Source of the DNA: Limnomonas spitsbergensis
Lineage: Eukaryota; Chlorophyta; Chlorophyceae; Chlamydomonadales
Length of the DNA: 64,000 nt
Direction: 5' to 3'
NCBI GenBank assembly: GCA_037349105.1
Contig: JAYJMM010000101.1
Coordinates: 744,001 to 808,000 of the forward strand
Numbering within the stretch: position 1 is the first letter of the stretch; each line of letters starts with the position of its first letter. The notes under the pieces are model-generated. The model saw only the letters and a program-made list of their open reading frames with translations, was not told the DNA's origin and did not search any database. Below, piece by piece: positions 1 through 12,400 of the stretch. Position numbers and translations under genes: made by a program.

Positions 1-53
1 GGGAAGAAGGGAGGGGGGGGGGGCAGTTAAACATTTGTGTGTTTTGATTTGAC

Positions 54-790
54 AGGAAGATTCCAAGGAGGGTGCTGCCCATGTGCGCCTCGAAACCATC
101 CGCAGTCTCCTCTCGCCCTGAGCGGGTGGCACGAGGGGGGAGGGAGAGGGCACTAGTTATACGGGTCTTCCTTTTTCTCTTTCCCCCCCCTCCTGCGATT
201 TGCACTTCCCCACACCCCCTGTATAGCGATTCTCCCGGGGGGGGGACACGAGCATGGGCCTCTCGGCAGTTTTAGCCTTGGAAGGGATCCACCTGCGATT
301 TAGGGCTGCATTCCCAAACAACCCGACTTGTGGAATTAACCCCGTGAAGTACGGTAGTAAGCATAAACATGTCTTGATCTGACAGGAAGAGTCCAAGGTC
401 CAGGGTACTGCCCATACATGCACCCTGACACCCATCTGCAGCCTCCTCGAAAGACCCTGAGCGGGTGGCATGAAGGGAGAGCGAAAATAACATTTTACTT
501 ACACAGGAAATACATGGCAGCTCACGTAGTGCTACGGCCGAACAAGTGGCTTCCTTAATCTATGCCTCAGGGCATATCGTTTATTTATTTATTATAACTA
601 AATAAGGAAATGTCCGAGGTGATTTTCGCCTAGGACCCGTCCGCAGTCTCGCCTTGTAACACTGAAGCGAGGGTAGGAGGAGGACGGCACTTTTCCCTGC
701 TGAACAGAGGACAAACAAAGAATAATATCCAACACGAAAACAGTCCTATGCATATACCTGTCCGCGGTCTCCTCTCAGGATATTAAGGAC
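54..790 (-). repeat. Tandem partial copies of an SDR exon with its acceptor
   Basis: Minus-strand copies of the sequence around an acceptor (CCGCTCAG) and the following exon occur near 54-130, 405-475, 635-660 and 745-790. The first encodes [17 protein letters not shown] and the second [17 protein letters not shown]; the other two keep only about 20-30 nt. Each is separated by unrelated or decayed intron sequence. The true downstream exon could be any of these or lie left of the window. Confidence 0.6.
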
Positions 791-3700
791 AGTGCTGTGC
801 TGATTACAGTCCTTATGGTACGGTGGCTGAACTACACCGTAATTTTAGGCAAATTCAGCTATCTTTACCAGAAGGGGACCGTAATTACTTGCCTCACTAC
901 GCCCCATGAGCATGATCCTCAGCCATGATCCTCAGCCCTTACCCCCATGTGCCTCACCCCGCCCCATGAGCATGATCCCTGCATTGTTGATGAGGATGTG
1001 CAGAGGGCGCTGCTGCTTCTCCCACTTGTCCGCAAACTGGCGTACAGACTCCAAGGAGGCCAGGTCAAGTAGCCAGACCTGCAGGGGTGACACAAGGACA
1101 AGATACTATGATTGAGTAAGGGTTGAAGGTTCAGGCTTACATGAGGAAAGTATATTTTGACTCGGCCTACCAGAGCCATGCAATGCACCTTAGGTGCACC
1201 TTACGTGCATGGCATACCTTGCATGCATGGCATATGTTGCATGCATGGCATACGTTGCATGCATGGCATACCTTATATGCATGGCATACGTTGCATGCAT
1301 GGCATACCTTATATGCATGGCATACCTGAGATGCATGGCATACCTTTGATGCATGGCAAGCCTTACATGCATGACATACCTGAGATGCATGGCATACCTA
1401 ACATGCATGGCAAGCTTAACATGCATGACATACCTGAGATGCATGGCATACCTGAGATGCATGACATACCTGAGATGCATGGCATACCTAACATGCATGG
1501 CAAGCTTTACATGCATGACATACCTGAGATGCATGGCATACCTGAGATGCATGGCATACCTGAGATGCATGGCATACCTTACATGCATGGCATACCTGAG
1601 ATGCATGGCATACCTTACATGCGATGAACCCTAACATGCAATGGACCTTAAGCCATCACCTCAATCTCAGGCTTGTCTCTCCCCATTTCCACGGTGGTTG
1701 CTTGGATCCTTGCCTTGAGCTCCTCCCCTCGGGCAAGGTTGCGGCAGGCCAGGATGACTGTGTCAGGGAGGAGGGAGAGGGAGAGGGAGGAGGGCGGGTA
1801 TCGGGTTCAGGAAGGAGGGCAGAGGGCCGGTATCAGGTTCAGGCAGGAGGGAGGAGGGCGGGTATCGGGTTTGGGGAGGAGAGAGGAGAGAGGAGGGAGA
1901 GGGAGAAGAGAGGAGGAGAGCTAGGTGCGGGGCAAGGGGGGGGGGGGGGGCTGGGGAGGAGGATGCAGCTGATTTCAGGCCATGACAATTGTACTAGAAA
2001 GGGAGAAGGGGGGGTTTTGGGGGCCAAGGATGAGGCAGGCCAGGGCAGCTGAGCCAGCAAAAGCCAAACAGCAGTCATGTATAAGCACAGGGATAAGTAC
2101 CCGCACACGTTTTGCACACACATCTAGATCCTTTCATCCGAGCGGCGCTGATGTGGCTTCGGCCCAGGCTACGCTGTACCCTGAACTCTAACGCCTCCCG
2201 CGGGTATAGCTTTAGTTCCTTTCGTCCTAGTGTCACAATTACTTCCCATTAGGGCATATCGTGACACCAGTCAGCCAGCGCGGGGGGGGGGGGTCCCTTT
2301 TATTTGTCAGTTATCCCGCAGAAAGCCCCAGTTTATCCCCCAGTTAGCCCCAACCACTTCATGTCTAGTCAGCCTTACCCCCCCAGTCCCCATAAAGACC
2401 CTTCCCACCTGCCCCCCTCCCCCACCCCCCCCACACAGTCCTCAGCCAGCCCCATGCACATGCAACACAACCCTAGTTAAGGCAAGGGTTGTAGTTGAAG
2501 ATTACAATTTATGCTTTATGCATTAGGGTTTGCTGCTGTCCAAGGTTCAGGAGGGAGGGTTCTGCCTGCTCCTGTACCTGCTGCCCCCGGCGCGGGCGCA
2601 GCTCCCCATGCAACACTGGACTGGCATGCACAGCCTCGCTATGCCTCATGCTCAGGCCAGCACTGTTTAGGGTTTCAAGGTTTGTAGCTCCTCCCAACTC
2701 GAGCATCACGCCTAGTTGTAGGGTTTAGGGTATAGGGTTTCGAGGTTCATGGCGCCTCTCACCTCGAGCACCACGCCTAGTTTTAGGGTTTAGGGTATAA
2801 GGTTTAGGGTTTCAAGGTGTGTGGCTCCTCCCACCTCGAGCACCACGCCTGGCCAGAGCACCTGCAGTCTCGAGACCAATGCCACTGCAGATGCAACACA
2901 GATGTACAGGTTGGAAGTTTTGCACAGTTTTCACAAACAGTATTTTGTTCTTGTTCCCAATTTACAAACAGCTGTGCACCCTGCTCTAGCAACGCTCCTC
3001 ACGAAGTGGCCCACAGAACACACTGCTGGATTCAGTGGTCTAAAACTCGCACAATTTCAACAGGCATAACAGAGATGAAATAAGTAAGAATGCCGCCCTG
3101 CTCCCAGGGATCCAGGAATCAAAAAGGCCTCCTAACCATGCGTGCAGATATCTCCTGATCAGGCATGCAGGTGCCCCTCCCCACAGGCATGGCACATAAA
3201 AGGTTGCAACCCATGCGGCCCATGTGGCCCATGCAACCCATGCGGCCCATCCGATTTAAGCAAGCCCACGCCCACGACACTCGCCCAACGCCCCACGCCC
3301 TCGCCCAGCCCTCGCCCAGCAAGCTCCCCACGCCCAGCCCACGCCCCACACCCAGCCCACGCCCAGCCCACTCCCCAAATCCAGCCCACACCCACGCCCC
3401 ATGCCCAGCCCACGCCCATCCCCAACGTCCCAAACTCAGCCCACGCCCAGCCCACGCCCCACGCCCCACGCAGACCTGGTGGGTCCGGTGACGATGGCTG
3501 TGAGGCCCTTGGCCGGGCCTCCGACGAAGTCAACTTCATCCAGGTCCCACATCCAGAGTTTCTGTGCGGGCGGAAAATTGATGTGGGTTGAGGGTTAATA
3601 GCTCAGGGTTCAGCGGCGGGAAAGGTTACGAGCAGGAAAGAAAAGAAAGACTCCTTCTCCGCCGAAGCAGGAGGCGTGAGAACCGCTTGACCCACAGCTC

Positions 3701-5319
3701 TATCCAAGTTGGTAGGATAGCCCGCTCACGACATTCTTCTGAAGCGTCCAAACGAGGCAGCATGACGACAAAGTGGGCATGTGGCATGGACGGCATGGGT
3801 GACATGGACAGCATAGGCGGCATGATGCTATGGCAAGCATGCAGCATGGGCGACATTGACGGCAAGGGAGAAAGGGCGGTATGACAGGTACTTGGCATGG
3901 GAAGCATGGGCCACATGCGCGGTTTAAGCAGTATGATGTCAGGACACGGATCACGGTATCGCAACACAGCATGATCACACATGCTTAGCCGGATTGTACT
4001 GCAAAGGCAGCACTAGATAGATTGTGTACTTCAAAGGCAGCACTAGATAGATTGTGTACTGCAAAGGCAGCACTAGATAGATTGTGCTACTTTGCTCGAC
4101 CTCGGCTAGCATGCAGCATGGGCAACATAGACGGCCAGGGAAACTTCAGAAATAGAGACAAAGCATGGCAGGTATTTGGCACAAATGACATGGGCCACGT
4201 GCGTGGCAAGGCTGGCATGTGTGGCATGGGCCGCATGAGCAACTTAGACGACAGGACAAACATGGGGAACATTGATGGAAGCATGGCCGGCATTTGGCTA
4301 GGTGGCGTGGGCCACCTGGGTGGCATGGTGGGCGGGCAGTATAAGATTAATTGCTTTGCGTGGGCAAGTGCAATGCCAGTCACAGTGGCAAATGGACTGG
4401 GAAAATACACAGAAATAGAAAGGGCAGGGGGCGGTGGAGAGGAGGGCAGGCTGCTTCCCTGCCAGCATGGCAGTGAAGAGCGTGCGTGGAATCAAAGATG
4501 TTACACCTCTGGGCCCTGTTTAAAAAGGCTCGGGCGCGTGGGTGCCGAACTTAAGGGTTGGGAGAATAGAACGAAACAAACACCAGGGGTCAGAAGGGGG
4601 GGGGGGGATGAGGAAAAGTGGGAAGAGCCTGAGAGCAGTGAAGAGTGGTCCCACACGTGCTCAACACAATTTTGGTATGCACTTCAGCTGCACTTAAGCT
4701 ACACTTAAGCTACAGCTACACTACAGTGACACCCTGTCCAACGGCTGCAGTGAACCTGGTGCAGCAAGACCTGAAGCTTTGCACACTGGCCATTGGTCAA
4801 ACAGTCGCTTGCTCCAGCAGGCCCAGCCGTGGCATCCCAGGCCAGCCTTACCCCAAAGATGCCCTGATGCGTGCGAAACATAACACCTATGCATGCACCA
4901 CCTCATGCCCCACCTCATGTCCCACAAATGCCCCACTTCATGTCCCACCTCATGCCCCACCTCATGTCCAAGACACATGCCCTGCACATGCCCCCCCCTC
5001 ATGCCCCGCTTCATGCCCCACCTCCGCCCCCCACCTGGCCCCAAACGCCGATAGTAACGACCACTAAGCTGTAGAGGAGCTGCAGCGGCGGCCATCTCCA
5101 GACTGCCTGAACCACCGATGAGGCCATCAGTGTGCGCCATACTGCCCCGGCGAGCGAAGCGAGAGCATCGCCGAGCCACTCGCCGAACCAAAATCGGGAG
5201 GGCAGGTCTGGCTCATCGTCCCGGGGGGCTGGGCCACGCGGGGGTGCCAGCGGGTCATACGGCCCAGCATCGCGGTTGGCCTGCTTCGTAAGATGTCTCC
5301 TGCGCGTTTCGGAGGTCAT
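54..5319 (-). CDS. Short-chain dehydrogenase/reductase (SDR), 5' part, multi-exon, runs off left edge
   Basis: Six exons join in consistent phase on the minus strand: 5035-5319 (start ATG at 5319), 3476-3561, 2835-2884, 1660-1757, 958-1078 and about 54-117. Exon 1 gives a basic N-terminus, then a hydrophobic stretch ([16 protein letters not shown]) that may anchor the protein in a membrane. Exons 2-3 build the NAD(P)-binding glycine motif TGPTSGIG, split between exons as AG|T. Exon 4 gives [14 protein letters not shown] and exon 5 [17 protein letters not shown], ending in [11 protein letters not shown], the NNAG motif of classical SDRs. Exon 6 ([16 protein letters not shown]) matches the position of the usual DGFE..NHLGHF segment but lacks its Asn, so it may be one of the degenerate copies rather than the used exon. 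The catalytic Tyr-x-x-x-Lys lies outside the window. The family call is secure from the motifs. The substrate is unknown; the layout resembles WWOX/retinol-dehydrogenase-like SDRs. Confidence 0.82.
885..957 (-). repeat. Copy of SDR exon 5 end and donor
   Basis: The motif reading GCCCCATGAGCATGATC on the plus strand, which is the last part of exon 5 (MLMGR) and its donor, recurs at about 902-918 and again as short pieces before the real junction at 957/958. Confidence 0.6.
1190..1625. repeat. 18-bp minisatellite in SDR intron 4
   Basis: About 24 imperfect units of an 18-bp repeat of the type TGCATGGCATACCTGAGA. The period is a multiple of three, so both strands stay open (MHGIPE.. on plus, MHLRYA.. 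on minus), but the array lies between SDR exons 4 and 5 and has no codon-like third-position variation. It abuts the exon 4 donor side, where a degenerate unit (CTAACATGCAATGG) is still visible. Confidence 0.9.
1765..1965. repeat. Purine-rich intron repeat (GGGAGGAGGGCGGGTATCGGG)
   Basis: Three imperfect copies of an approximately 35-bp GGAGGAGGGCGGGTATCGGG-type unit, followed by (GGAGA)n and a run of G. It lies in SDR intron 3, directly beside the exon 4 acceptor. Confidence 0.75.
2690..2834 (-). repeat. Two extra copies of SDR exon 3 end plus donor, with telomere-like spacers
   Basis: On the minus strand the exon 3 end and donor (GGCGTGGTGCTCGAG then GTGGGAGG) at 2827-2850 is repeated, slightly diverged, at about 2693-2712 and 2752-2778. 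The spacers consist of TTTAGGG-like sequence (TAGGGTTTAGGGTATAGGG). Confidence 0.75.
3230..3475. repeat. CCCACGCCCAG-type minisatellite next to SDR exon 2 donor
   Basis: Irregular repeats of CCCAGCCCACGCCC (about 14-20 bp) run right up to the exon 2 donor at 3475/3476. Overlapping open frames in several phases are low-complexity artefacts. Confidence 0.85.
3770..4350. repeat. GGCATGGGC-rich repeats with three 30-bp units
   Basis: SDR intron 1 holds degenerate GCATGGGCGACAT-type repeats (3780-3920 and 4110-4330). Between them, at about 3996-4087, are three near-identical 30-bp units of the type TACTGCAAAGGCAGCACTAG followed by ATAGATTGTG. Confidence 0.8.
4497..4600 (-). mobile_element. Dispersed LINE-like 3' end (copy 1)
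   Basis: This matches, in reverse orientation, a family also present near 34650-34702, 38195-38300, 38560-38640, 56516-56560 and 56922-57025. Shared words on this strand are GTTACACCTCTGGGCCCTG, AAAAAGGCTCGG and AACTTAAGGGTTGGGAG. Read on the minus strand the element ends with TGTAA, the algal poly(A) signal, as expected for 5'-truncated retrotransposon copies. Confidence 0.55.
4890..5034. repeat. CCCCACCTCATG minisatellite at SDR exon 1 donor
   Basis: Roughly ten units of a 12-15-bp repeat (CATGCCCCACCT) end exactly at the exon 1 donor, whose plus-strand sequence CCCCCACCTGG resembles the unit. The array looks seeded by the splice junction. Confidence 0.75.
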
Positions 5320-8300
5320 GACCGTCGGCGACAGCCCTCGCGGAAACAAGTGGGGTGGAGAGGGCAGCTGGATCTGCTGCTTGGATATCAGCGGAACAAC
5401 AGTGGGGTTGACGGCACGGAGGACAGCTTCAAAATGTTGATCTGTGCAAGCTTCAGCTACAGTTCAGCTACAGATTTATACAGTCATGACACTGAGGCAC
5501 TGCGGTAACTGCGGTGGCAGCTGCGAGTAGGTTCTACCACCTTCATTTTCAGTATTTACCTGTATGATCAAGTCCATATCGATTTTACTTCGCAGGAGTC
5601 AACCAGACTAGAGGACAGTGATTCGTCACCCAAGGTTGACACGAAACCACAAGCGACTCGTAACACGAAGAATCTATGACTGTCCTGATAGATATTCGCC
5701 GTTCTCTATAGTTGACCATTCCCTGTGCACACTGCCCCTGGTGCTATTCTGTGCTCTGCCAGCAAGGACTGTTGACATGAACGGTGGACATACATACATG
5801 ACTGTGCTCCCCTTCCCGGCCTCCGTCCCCGGATCGGAGAGACCCGCCCTGGCCCAGCTTGGGCCGTAGAGGTCAGTCCGTCAGTGGGAGCGCTCGCATG
5901 CTGCATGCTGCCATGTCAGTATGTATGTGAATGGGGTCAAGGGTAATGCACCCGCCAAGTGCATGGACTCGTCCTTTGTCAATTCTGCAGTTTTTAGGCT
6001 AAATATTTGTTTTGACTGCAAAATATGATATGGTCAAAACACCATATCATATTCATATCATATCCTATCCATATCGTGCTACCTTGGGTAGTTGGTCTAT
6101 GAATCATTGTGAGTTGTTTTCTTCATGAACATCAATAATCTAGCGTTCGCAAAAGAGACCTGATGACAAAGATGTAAATTATGGGTGTGATTGCATGTAA
6201 AATTGCTTGAAATAAAGAAAGAAAACAACAACGTAGATGTAACCGGGTTATGGAACATAGGAGGATAATGCTGCCCGCGTTCTAGAAGTCGTCTTGGCAC
6301 ATCAATTATTTCTCACATTGCCAAACGCACTTCGCAAAGTGGGGTTTCAGTGGTTTTCCTGCAAGGCGATAACCAGTGGCGTACTTGTCACCCGTCAGTT
6401 TACGGACCGCCCGCATGCAATTTCTTGGACACTGTCAGTTACAGCCATGGATATCCGACATTCTGGCCATATTCCAATTGTCTGATGGATCAACATTTGA
6501 CGAGCTAAGAAAACCCAGCCTTCATCCGGGGAACCCTAAGCCAAATTCGCCAATTTGACCCTTACATGCCCATACACATGGCCTGCCCCGCCGTCTCCTG
6601 TCAGCACCCCTTCGTCGGGCTGAGTTGGGCTGGGTCGGGAGCATGGCAGAGCCCTAAAGCCAACCTGCATCCCCTGTGGAGATCCTGCTTTCTAGAGTGT
6701 AAATTCATCATGACTTAAAGGTTGACCATCAAACTTCAATAACCCGGTCAATGTACCTTAAAACCACATAGACTTCGCTCATAATCAATTAATTATTGGC
6801 CTGCGCAGTCATGGGTGTGCGCTAATAAGAATTTAAAAATCGCTGTTGCACGGAGTGTGAGTCTGGTGCCCAACTATTCTCGGGGTGCGCGCTTAAAAAA
6901 AAAAAAAAAAAAATCGCGCGCTAGCGTGCAACTGTTTGGTCTGACATCCGTCGAGTGATCCCCCAGGATCGAGCTCGCTACGGGGTTTAGAGATGGGTGC
7001 TGACGTTTCGGGGCCCCAACAGCCGTGCTTATCCTAAGGCCAGAAATCGGCAGAGGGGGAGGATGACGACTTTGCTGAATATTTCTGACCGTGTACTTTC
7101 TTTCTTAGCAACAAACGAGGGCTTACACTTTTAACTGAGTTTTACTGTACTGCCTGAAAGTGCTGCGCAGACGAAATTAATGCTATTTTAATTGATGCGC
7201 GCAGTAAGATTAAATTACCTGCTGCGCGGCGTTAAATATAATTAAGAAAGTTGCGGTTGTACGGCCTTTAAGAAAAAAAAAATTTTGGCTGCTCGACGGA
7301 AAAAAAAATCTATTTTTTGCCTGCGCAGTACTTCACGGTATACGATACGTCAAACAACGACTGTGCGTCCTGTAGATGGGAGCAAATCCCCTGTACTATT
7401 TACCACATGGCATATTGTGGTGCCTTTGACCGAGCCTTCGACCGTTGTAGGTATCACACCATATTTGCTATTTCGGCGACCGAGCCATTTCTGGACATAA
7501 CCCTTGTTCAAATAGCTTAAAGAATGCTCTAGGCAATCCCATAGGCCTAGAAGAAGGCATGTCTCAAGATTGCTCCGCATCAATCCAAATCCGTTTTCCA
7601 ACATTCCTCGTGGACACCGCATATACCGAAATTAAAGTAGGTTGGGACAACCAACTGGATATGCAACCCACACTTTGGACCCATGCGACGGTCTTCTGGG
7701 CGTAGAACATCCCCACTAGTGGTCAAAGTCACATAAGATGACGACGAATAACATGTGCAAGCATCCAGGAGCATCGTAAAAACCCTTCACCCTTCACCCA
7801 GGAGCATCCTGTGGGCATGCCTGGTTGAGGTGTCCCCCCTTTGTCAAAATGAGTGGTATCATCTGTCAGGCCAGCAAATGCAAGCGGCCGCCCCAATCTG
7901 GAATACCGTTTCATGACGTGACATATCCGGGCCCAGCTTAAAAGGCCCGGCCGCATTGGCGTCCAATATGACAATATGGACTACCATGATATCCAAATAG
8001 ATTGCGACGAAGGGACCACGGAGGGACACAAAATTCGTACCTCACATGGTTAAGGAGAAATACAACTACGCCCACCCTAAGGGGGGTCAAGGGAACAACA
8101 CAGCTCGGGGTCAAGGCCACATCCACACCGTTACCACCTCACATGGGTATGTACCGCATGCATGTATATACAAGCTTGGCAAATAAACCCTGTTCAGCTG
8201 CACATAAAACCTGTTCAGCTACAACTTTCCTGTGTATGGGGACATTAAAGGCCCCACACAACTGACAGATTCCTTCTCTCCAGTCTCCAGTCCGCTAGGC

Positions 8301-9446
8301 ACAAGTAAGGCACATAGGCCTGGTCCTCGCGAAATATTTCATGCACTATTGGGTAAGAAAATGCGAAAACAGCCATCCCAAGCAATTTCCTCACTACGCA
8401 TGCTCCATGCATCTCCCGTCCCTTACCCCTTTGTGCCAGATTCCGTTTGCCAACTGCTCAGCCAAGGCACATGCACTAGTTTGGCTCAGCCATTGAATAT
8501 AGCCAAACAGGAATCACCTGGTGATCAGGACATCAGTTTTAAAGCAATAATGAGCGAGCGTCACCACGGCAAAATAGAGAAATGCCAACGCCCCGGTGTG
8601 GCAGGGATTCCCGTTACGGAATTATGGTACGGTCAAACGGTACGGTACGCATACGGTACGGCCAAAATGGCTGGACGGGTAATGAAATGGCCGGTACGGT
8701 GTTTTGACACGGTACGGTACGGCTACATGATGCGGTACAATATGGTCAACGATAAGGGATTTGGGCTCAAGCAGCCATACTGAGGAACCCTGCGCCGCAT
8801 TGGGCACTTGGACTCAGGAAACAGGGCGATAGGGTTCAGCCGAGGCTGCGTCCGCGTCGTTTCTGTCGTGACAAGGAGATAAGGCAAAAGCCACAGCCTT
8901 CCAATGTTGTGGTGCCTGCCCAGCCAGCCATCCTAGCCAGATAAACCTTGAAAACCTGAGCCGCAAACACAAAAATACAGCCAGGATGCCCCCTATCACC
9001 CCTGGACCCCCCCCCCCCCCACTACACATAAAGACCAAGGTGGACTGTGCTGTGCTGTGCTGTGCTGTGCTGCCCTCCCCTAACTGCCGTGTTACCCCCC
9101 ACGCTGCCCCCCCAGACCACTCTGCCTCCACAGGCAAACACACACACACACAAAACACACACACACAAAGCTGTGCTGTGCTAAAACCTCCCCTGCCCCA
9201 CCCGACACACATTGAGTTCAGCGGTGCTTTGCTAAGCTGCCCCCCAAACGAAACACACACACAATACAAATGTGGATTCAGCAGTGGTGTGCTGCCCACC
9301 TCCCCACACACAAACACACATTATAGTGGATGCCTGGACTGTGCTGTGGTGTGCTGCTCTCCACCTACATACACACATTTGAGTGGACGCCTGGACAATA
9401 CTGAGGTGGACGAGGCTGTGCTGGGCCCCTCCTGCTCCCACACGCA
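5320..9446. other. Intergenic region, no gene supported
   Basis: I find no exon chain or protein motif here. 5950-8600 is more AT-rich than the flanks and holds a homopolymer A run at about 6895-6913 and repeated GCGCGCTTAA/TGCGCAG words. 8600-8760 is rich in the short word TACGG. 9000-9440 is described separately. Confidence 0.5.
9000..9440. repeat. Degenerate ~70-bp tandem repeats with (CA)n downstream of the 9.5-17.2 kb gene
   Basis: Units contain a CTGTGCTG/GTGGTGTGCTGC segment followed by CCCC-rich and ACACACAC tracts, repeated about five times. The last unit resembles the 3'-UTR sequence at 9446-9480 (AATGGGCAGTGGAG), suggesting outward duplication from the gene end. Confidence 0.65.
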
Positions 9447-9451
9447 TTACA
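9447..9451 (-). terminator. TGTAA poly(A) signal
   Basis: The minus strand reads TGTAA 48 nt after the stop codon at 9499. TGTAA is the usual chlorophycean polyadenylation signal, which supports this as the gene's 3' end. Confidence 0.6.
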
Positions 9452-9498
9452 AAAATGGGCAGTGGAGTTCTGTACTGGGAGAAAAAATCTCTACATCA

Positions 9499-12400
9499 TC
9501 ATTCCAGCTTCGCCCTGGAAAATGTTGCGGCGGCTGCGGCAGCGGCTGATGCGGCATCCCTGGGCTCTCCAGGGGCGCCCTTGCCGTCCCCGCCACTGTC
9601 GCTGCTGCTTTTGCCACTGTGGAGGGATGCCGTTCTGCGCCTGCTGCTGCCCGCGTCACCCGTCTCAGCGACAGCGGCAGCGGCAAGCCCTTTCCTGCGG
9701 CGGCTACGATACACCGCCATGGCCACCTGTGCTCCGGCGCCGCCGATGCAGTTGCTCGCGACGAGCAGCGCGGCGTTGGGCAGCTCAAAGTGCCGTGAGT
9801 ACATGAAGTACCAGATCGGCGCGTCCAGGAAGACGATCAGGGGCAGCGCGGCGCGCGGGTCGTAGGACTCGACGGCCATGAAGAACGTCTTGGCGAGTAA
9901 CATGACCCAGGCGCGGCCGGGCGCGTTGCGGCGGTGTAGACCGATTATCATGGCATCGGGGTCACGGCCGGCGACGAATAGGAGCATCGAGAGCACTCGG
10001 CTGAGGTGCGTCAGGAGGCCAAAGTTTGGGCCCAGCGTCCAGGCCACCGCGCCGTGCAGCCACGGCGGGGCCGCCGCGCGCAGCCGCCGGATGTGCAGGT
10101 GCTCGGCCCAGCGCAAGGCTTGCGCCAAATGGATCAGGAGGACCAGGAGGTAGGGGAGTGACCAGGGCAGGATAGACAGAGCTTGCATGTAGCCTGGCGG
10201 TAAGGGGGCAGCAGGGGGACGAGGGGTCAGGCGTGTGTGTGTGTGTGTGACCAGGGCAGGATCGACAGAGCCTGCATGTAGCCTAGCGGGAAGGGGCCAG
10301 CAGGGGGACGAGGGGTCAGGTGCGTGTGTGTGTGTGTGTGTGTGTATGAAAATGGCAGGATAGACAGAGCCTGCACGGCGGCGACCCACGGTAAGGGGGC
10401 AGCAGGGGGACGAGGTGTGTGTGTGTGTGTGTGTGTGTGTGATGAGGGAAACAGTGACATCCTTTCGGCTTCCCTTTGCTGCATGTGTACAGCACAGACC
10501 TTGGCTTGTGCCTAGCACGTCAGTAAAAAAAGATGTACGGGAAAGACCAGGGCAGGCTAGTACCCTGGTGGTAGTAAAATGCGACTACCATGTTTGTCGT
10601 TTTTCATTCTTTCATATAAGGGCAAGACAGTTTAGCTGAAAGAGGCAGCAGGGGTAAGGTAGAGGATGATTTTTATGTATTTTAGCTCCAGATACATTTC
10701 AGTGACATCAAGGACCCTGGCCGAGGTAGCCTGGTGCAGATAGCCATGCTTGTTTGGGGGTTTGCAGGCTTGTCCTTCATCGTCCCAGTGGTAGCCAGAA
10801 GTGGTCAGGCCTGCACACAAAAAAACTGGTGGCAAAGTGGCAGCGCTGAGGGCCACGTTCTCAGCTGATATTGCTGGCAGTAGCTGACCACTTCCAGCTG
10901 ACTCTGACTCTATTTCGATGGCCGAGGGTTTTCACTCGGATACAGATTCATTATAATATGTGACGCTGCCCTGACATGTCCTGACAATTTCGACCAAAAT
11001 CTGCCATCTGGAAGGGTCAGTTTTTTCGCCCCCTTCCCCCCTCTTTCTCACCTCCATCACTCAACAGCGTGCCGTAGGTAGCCTCCAGCATAAACTGCAC
11101 CACCAAGAACGCAGCCCAGAACAGTGGACACCTGCCCCCCACCACCCCCCACCGCCTTCTCACATTCCCCTCCTCCTTCCCCTCCACCATCCCCTCACCT
11201 CCACCCACCTTCCCCTCACCTTCTTCACTCAGAAATGTGCCGTAGGTAGCCTCCAGCGTAAACTGCACCACCAAGAACGCAGCCCAGAACAGTGGACACC
11301 TGCCCCCCACCACCCCCCACCGCCTTCTCACATTCCCCTCCTCCTTCTCCTCCACCATCCCCTCACCTCCACCCACCTTCCCCTCACCTTCTTCACTCAG
11401 AAATGTGCCTTAGGTAGCCTCCAGCGTATACTGCACCACCAGGGACGCAGCCCAGAACAGTGGACACCTGCCCCCCACCACCCCCCACCGCCTTCTCACA
11501 TTCCCCACCACCCTCCCCTCCACATTCCCTCCACCTTCCCCTCATCTCCCCCCCCACCTTCTCCTCACCTTCTTGAATAAAAAACGCGCCGTAATTAGCC
11601 AACAGCACATACTGCACCACCAGGGACCAGAACAGTGGAAGCCTGCCCCCCACCATCCCCCACCGCCTTCTCACATCCCCCACCACCCTCCCCTCCACCT
11701 TCTCCCTACCTCCCGGCTCAACCCCACCTTCCCCTCACCTTCTTGACTCAGAAACGTGCCGTAAGTAGCCACCAGCACGTACTGCAGCACCAGAAACACC
11801 GCCCAAAACAGCGGGACCCCCGGGACGGGAAGATCCACGCGTGCATCATCCCTTCCTGTTCCAGCTGCGACGCCATGAGAGCTGCAGCCACGACTTCCTT
11901 CCCCCTCCACCTCCTCCACCGACCTCTTCTTGTCCTCCTCCTCTTTGCCCTTCTCCTCATCTTCCTCTTCCTCTTGCTCCGCCTCTTCCTTCTCCTCCTC
12001 CTCCGCCCCATCCTTCTTCTCCACTTCCTCCGCCTCATCGTCAGCATCGGCAGCTACGACCTCAGCAACTGCAGCAATAGCTTCCTTCCCCTCTGAGGTC
12101 CGGCCCCGGCCACGGAACCTAGTGATCCTGCTGGTAGCCATTCGCCCCCCTAGGCCTCCAGTCGAAACCAGCCTGCTCTGCGCATTGCCTTCTTTGCCTT
12201 CCAAGACCTCCAAAGCCGACTCTTCCAAAGCCGACTCTGTCCAGGAGATGCTCGCCACCGGCGGCCGTAGGAACAACGAGGGCGAGAGGCCCAGGCCGCC
12301 ACCGCCGCCGCTCAAACACACGGCGTCCGCAGAGAACCGCGAGGTGGCAGAGACCTGGTTCGGTATCCCCATCAGCTCGCCGAGAGGGGGCAGGTGGCGA

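Noticed and set aside
1157..1627. 156-codon plus-strand frame (MHGIPE.. repeats)
   Set aside because: Pure 18-bp minisatellite inside an SDR intron; both strands are open.
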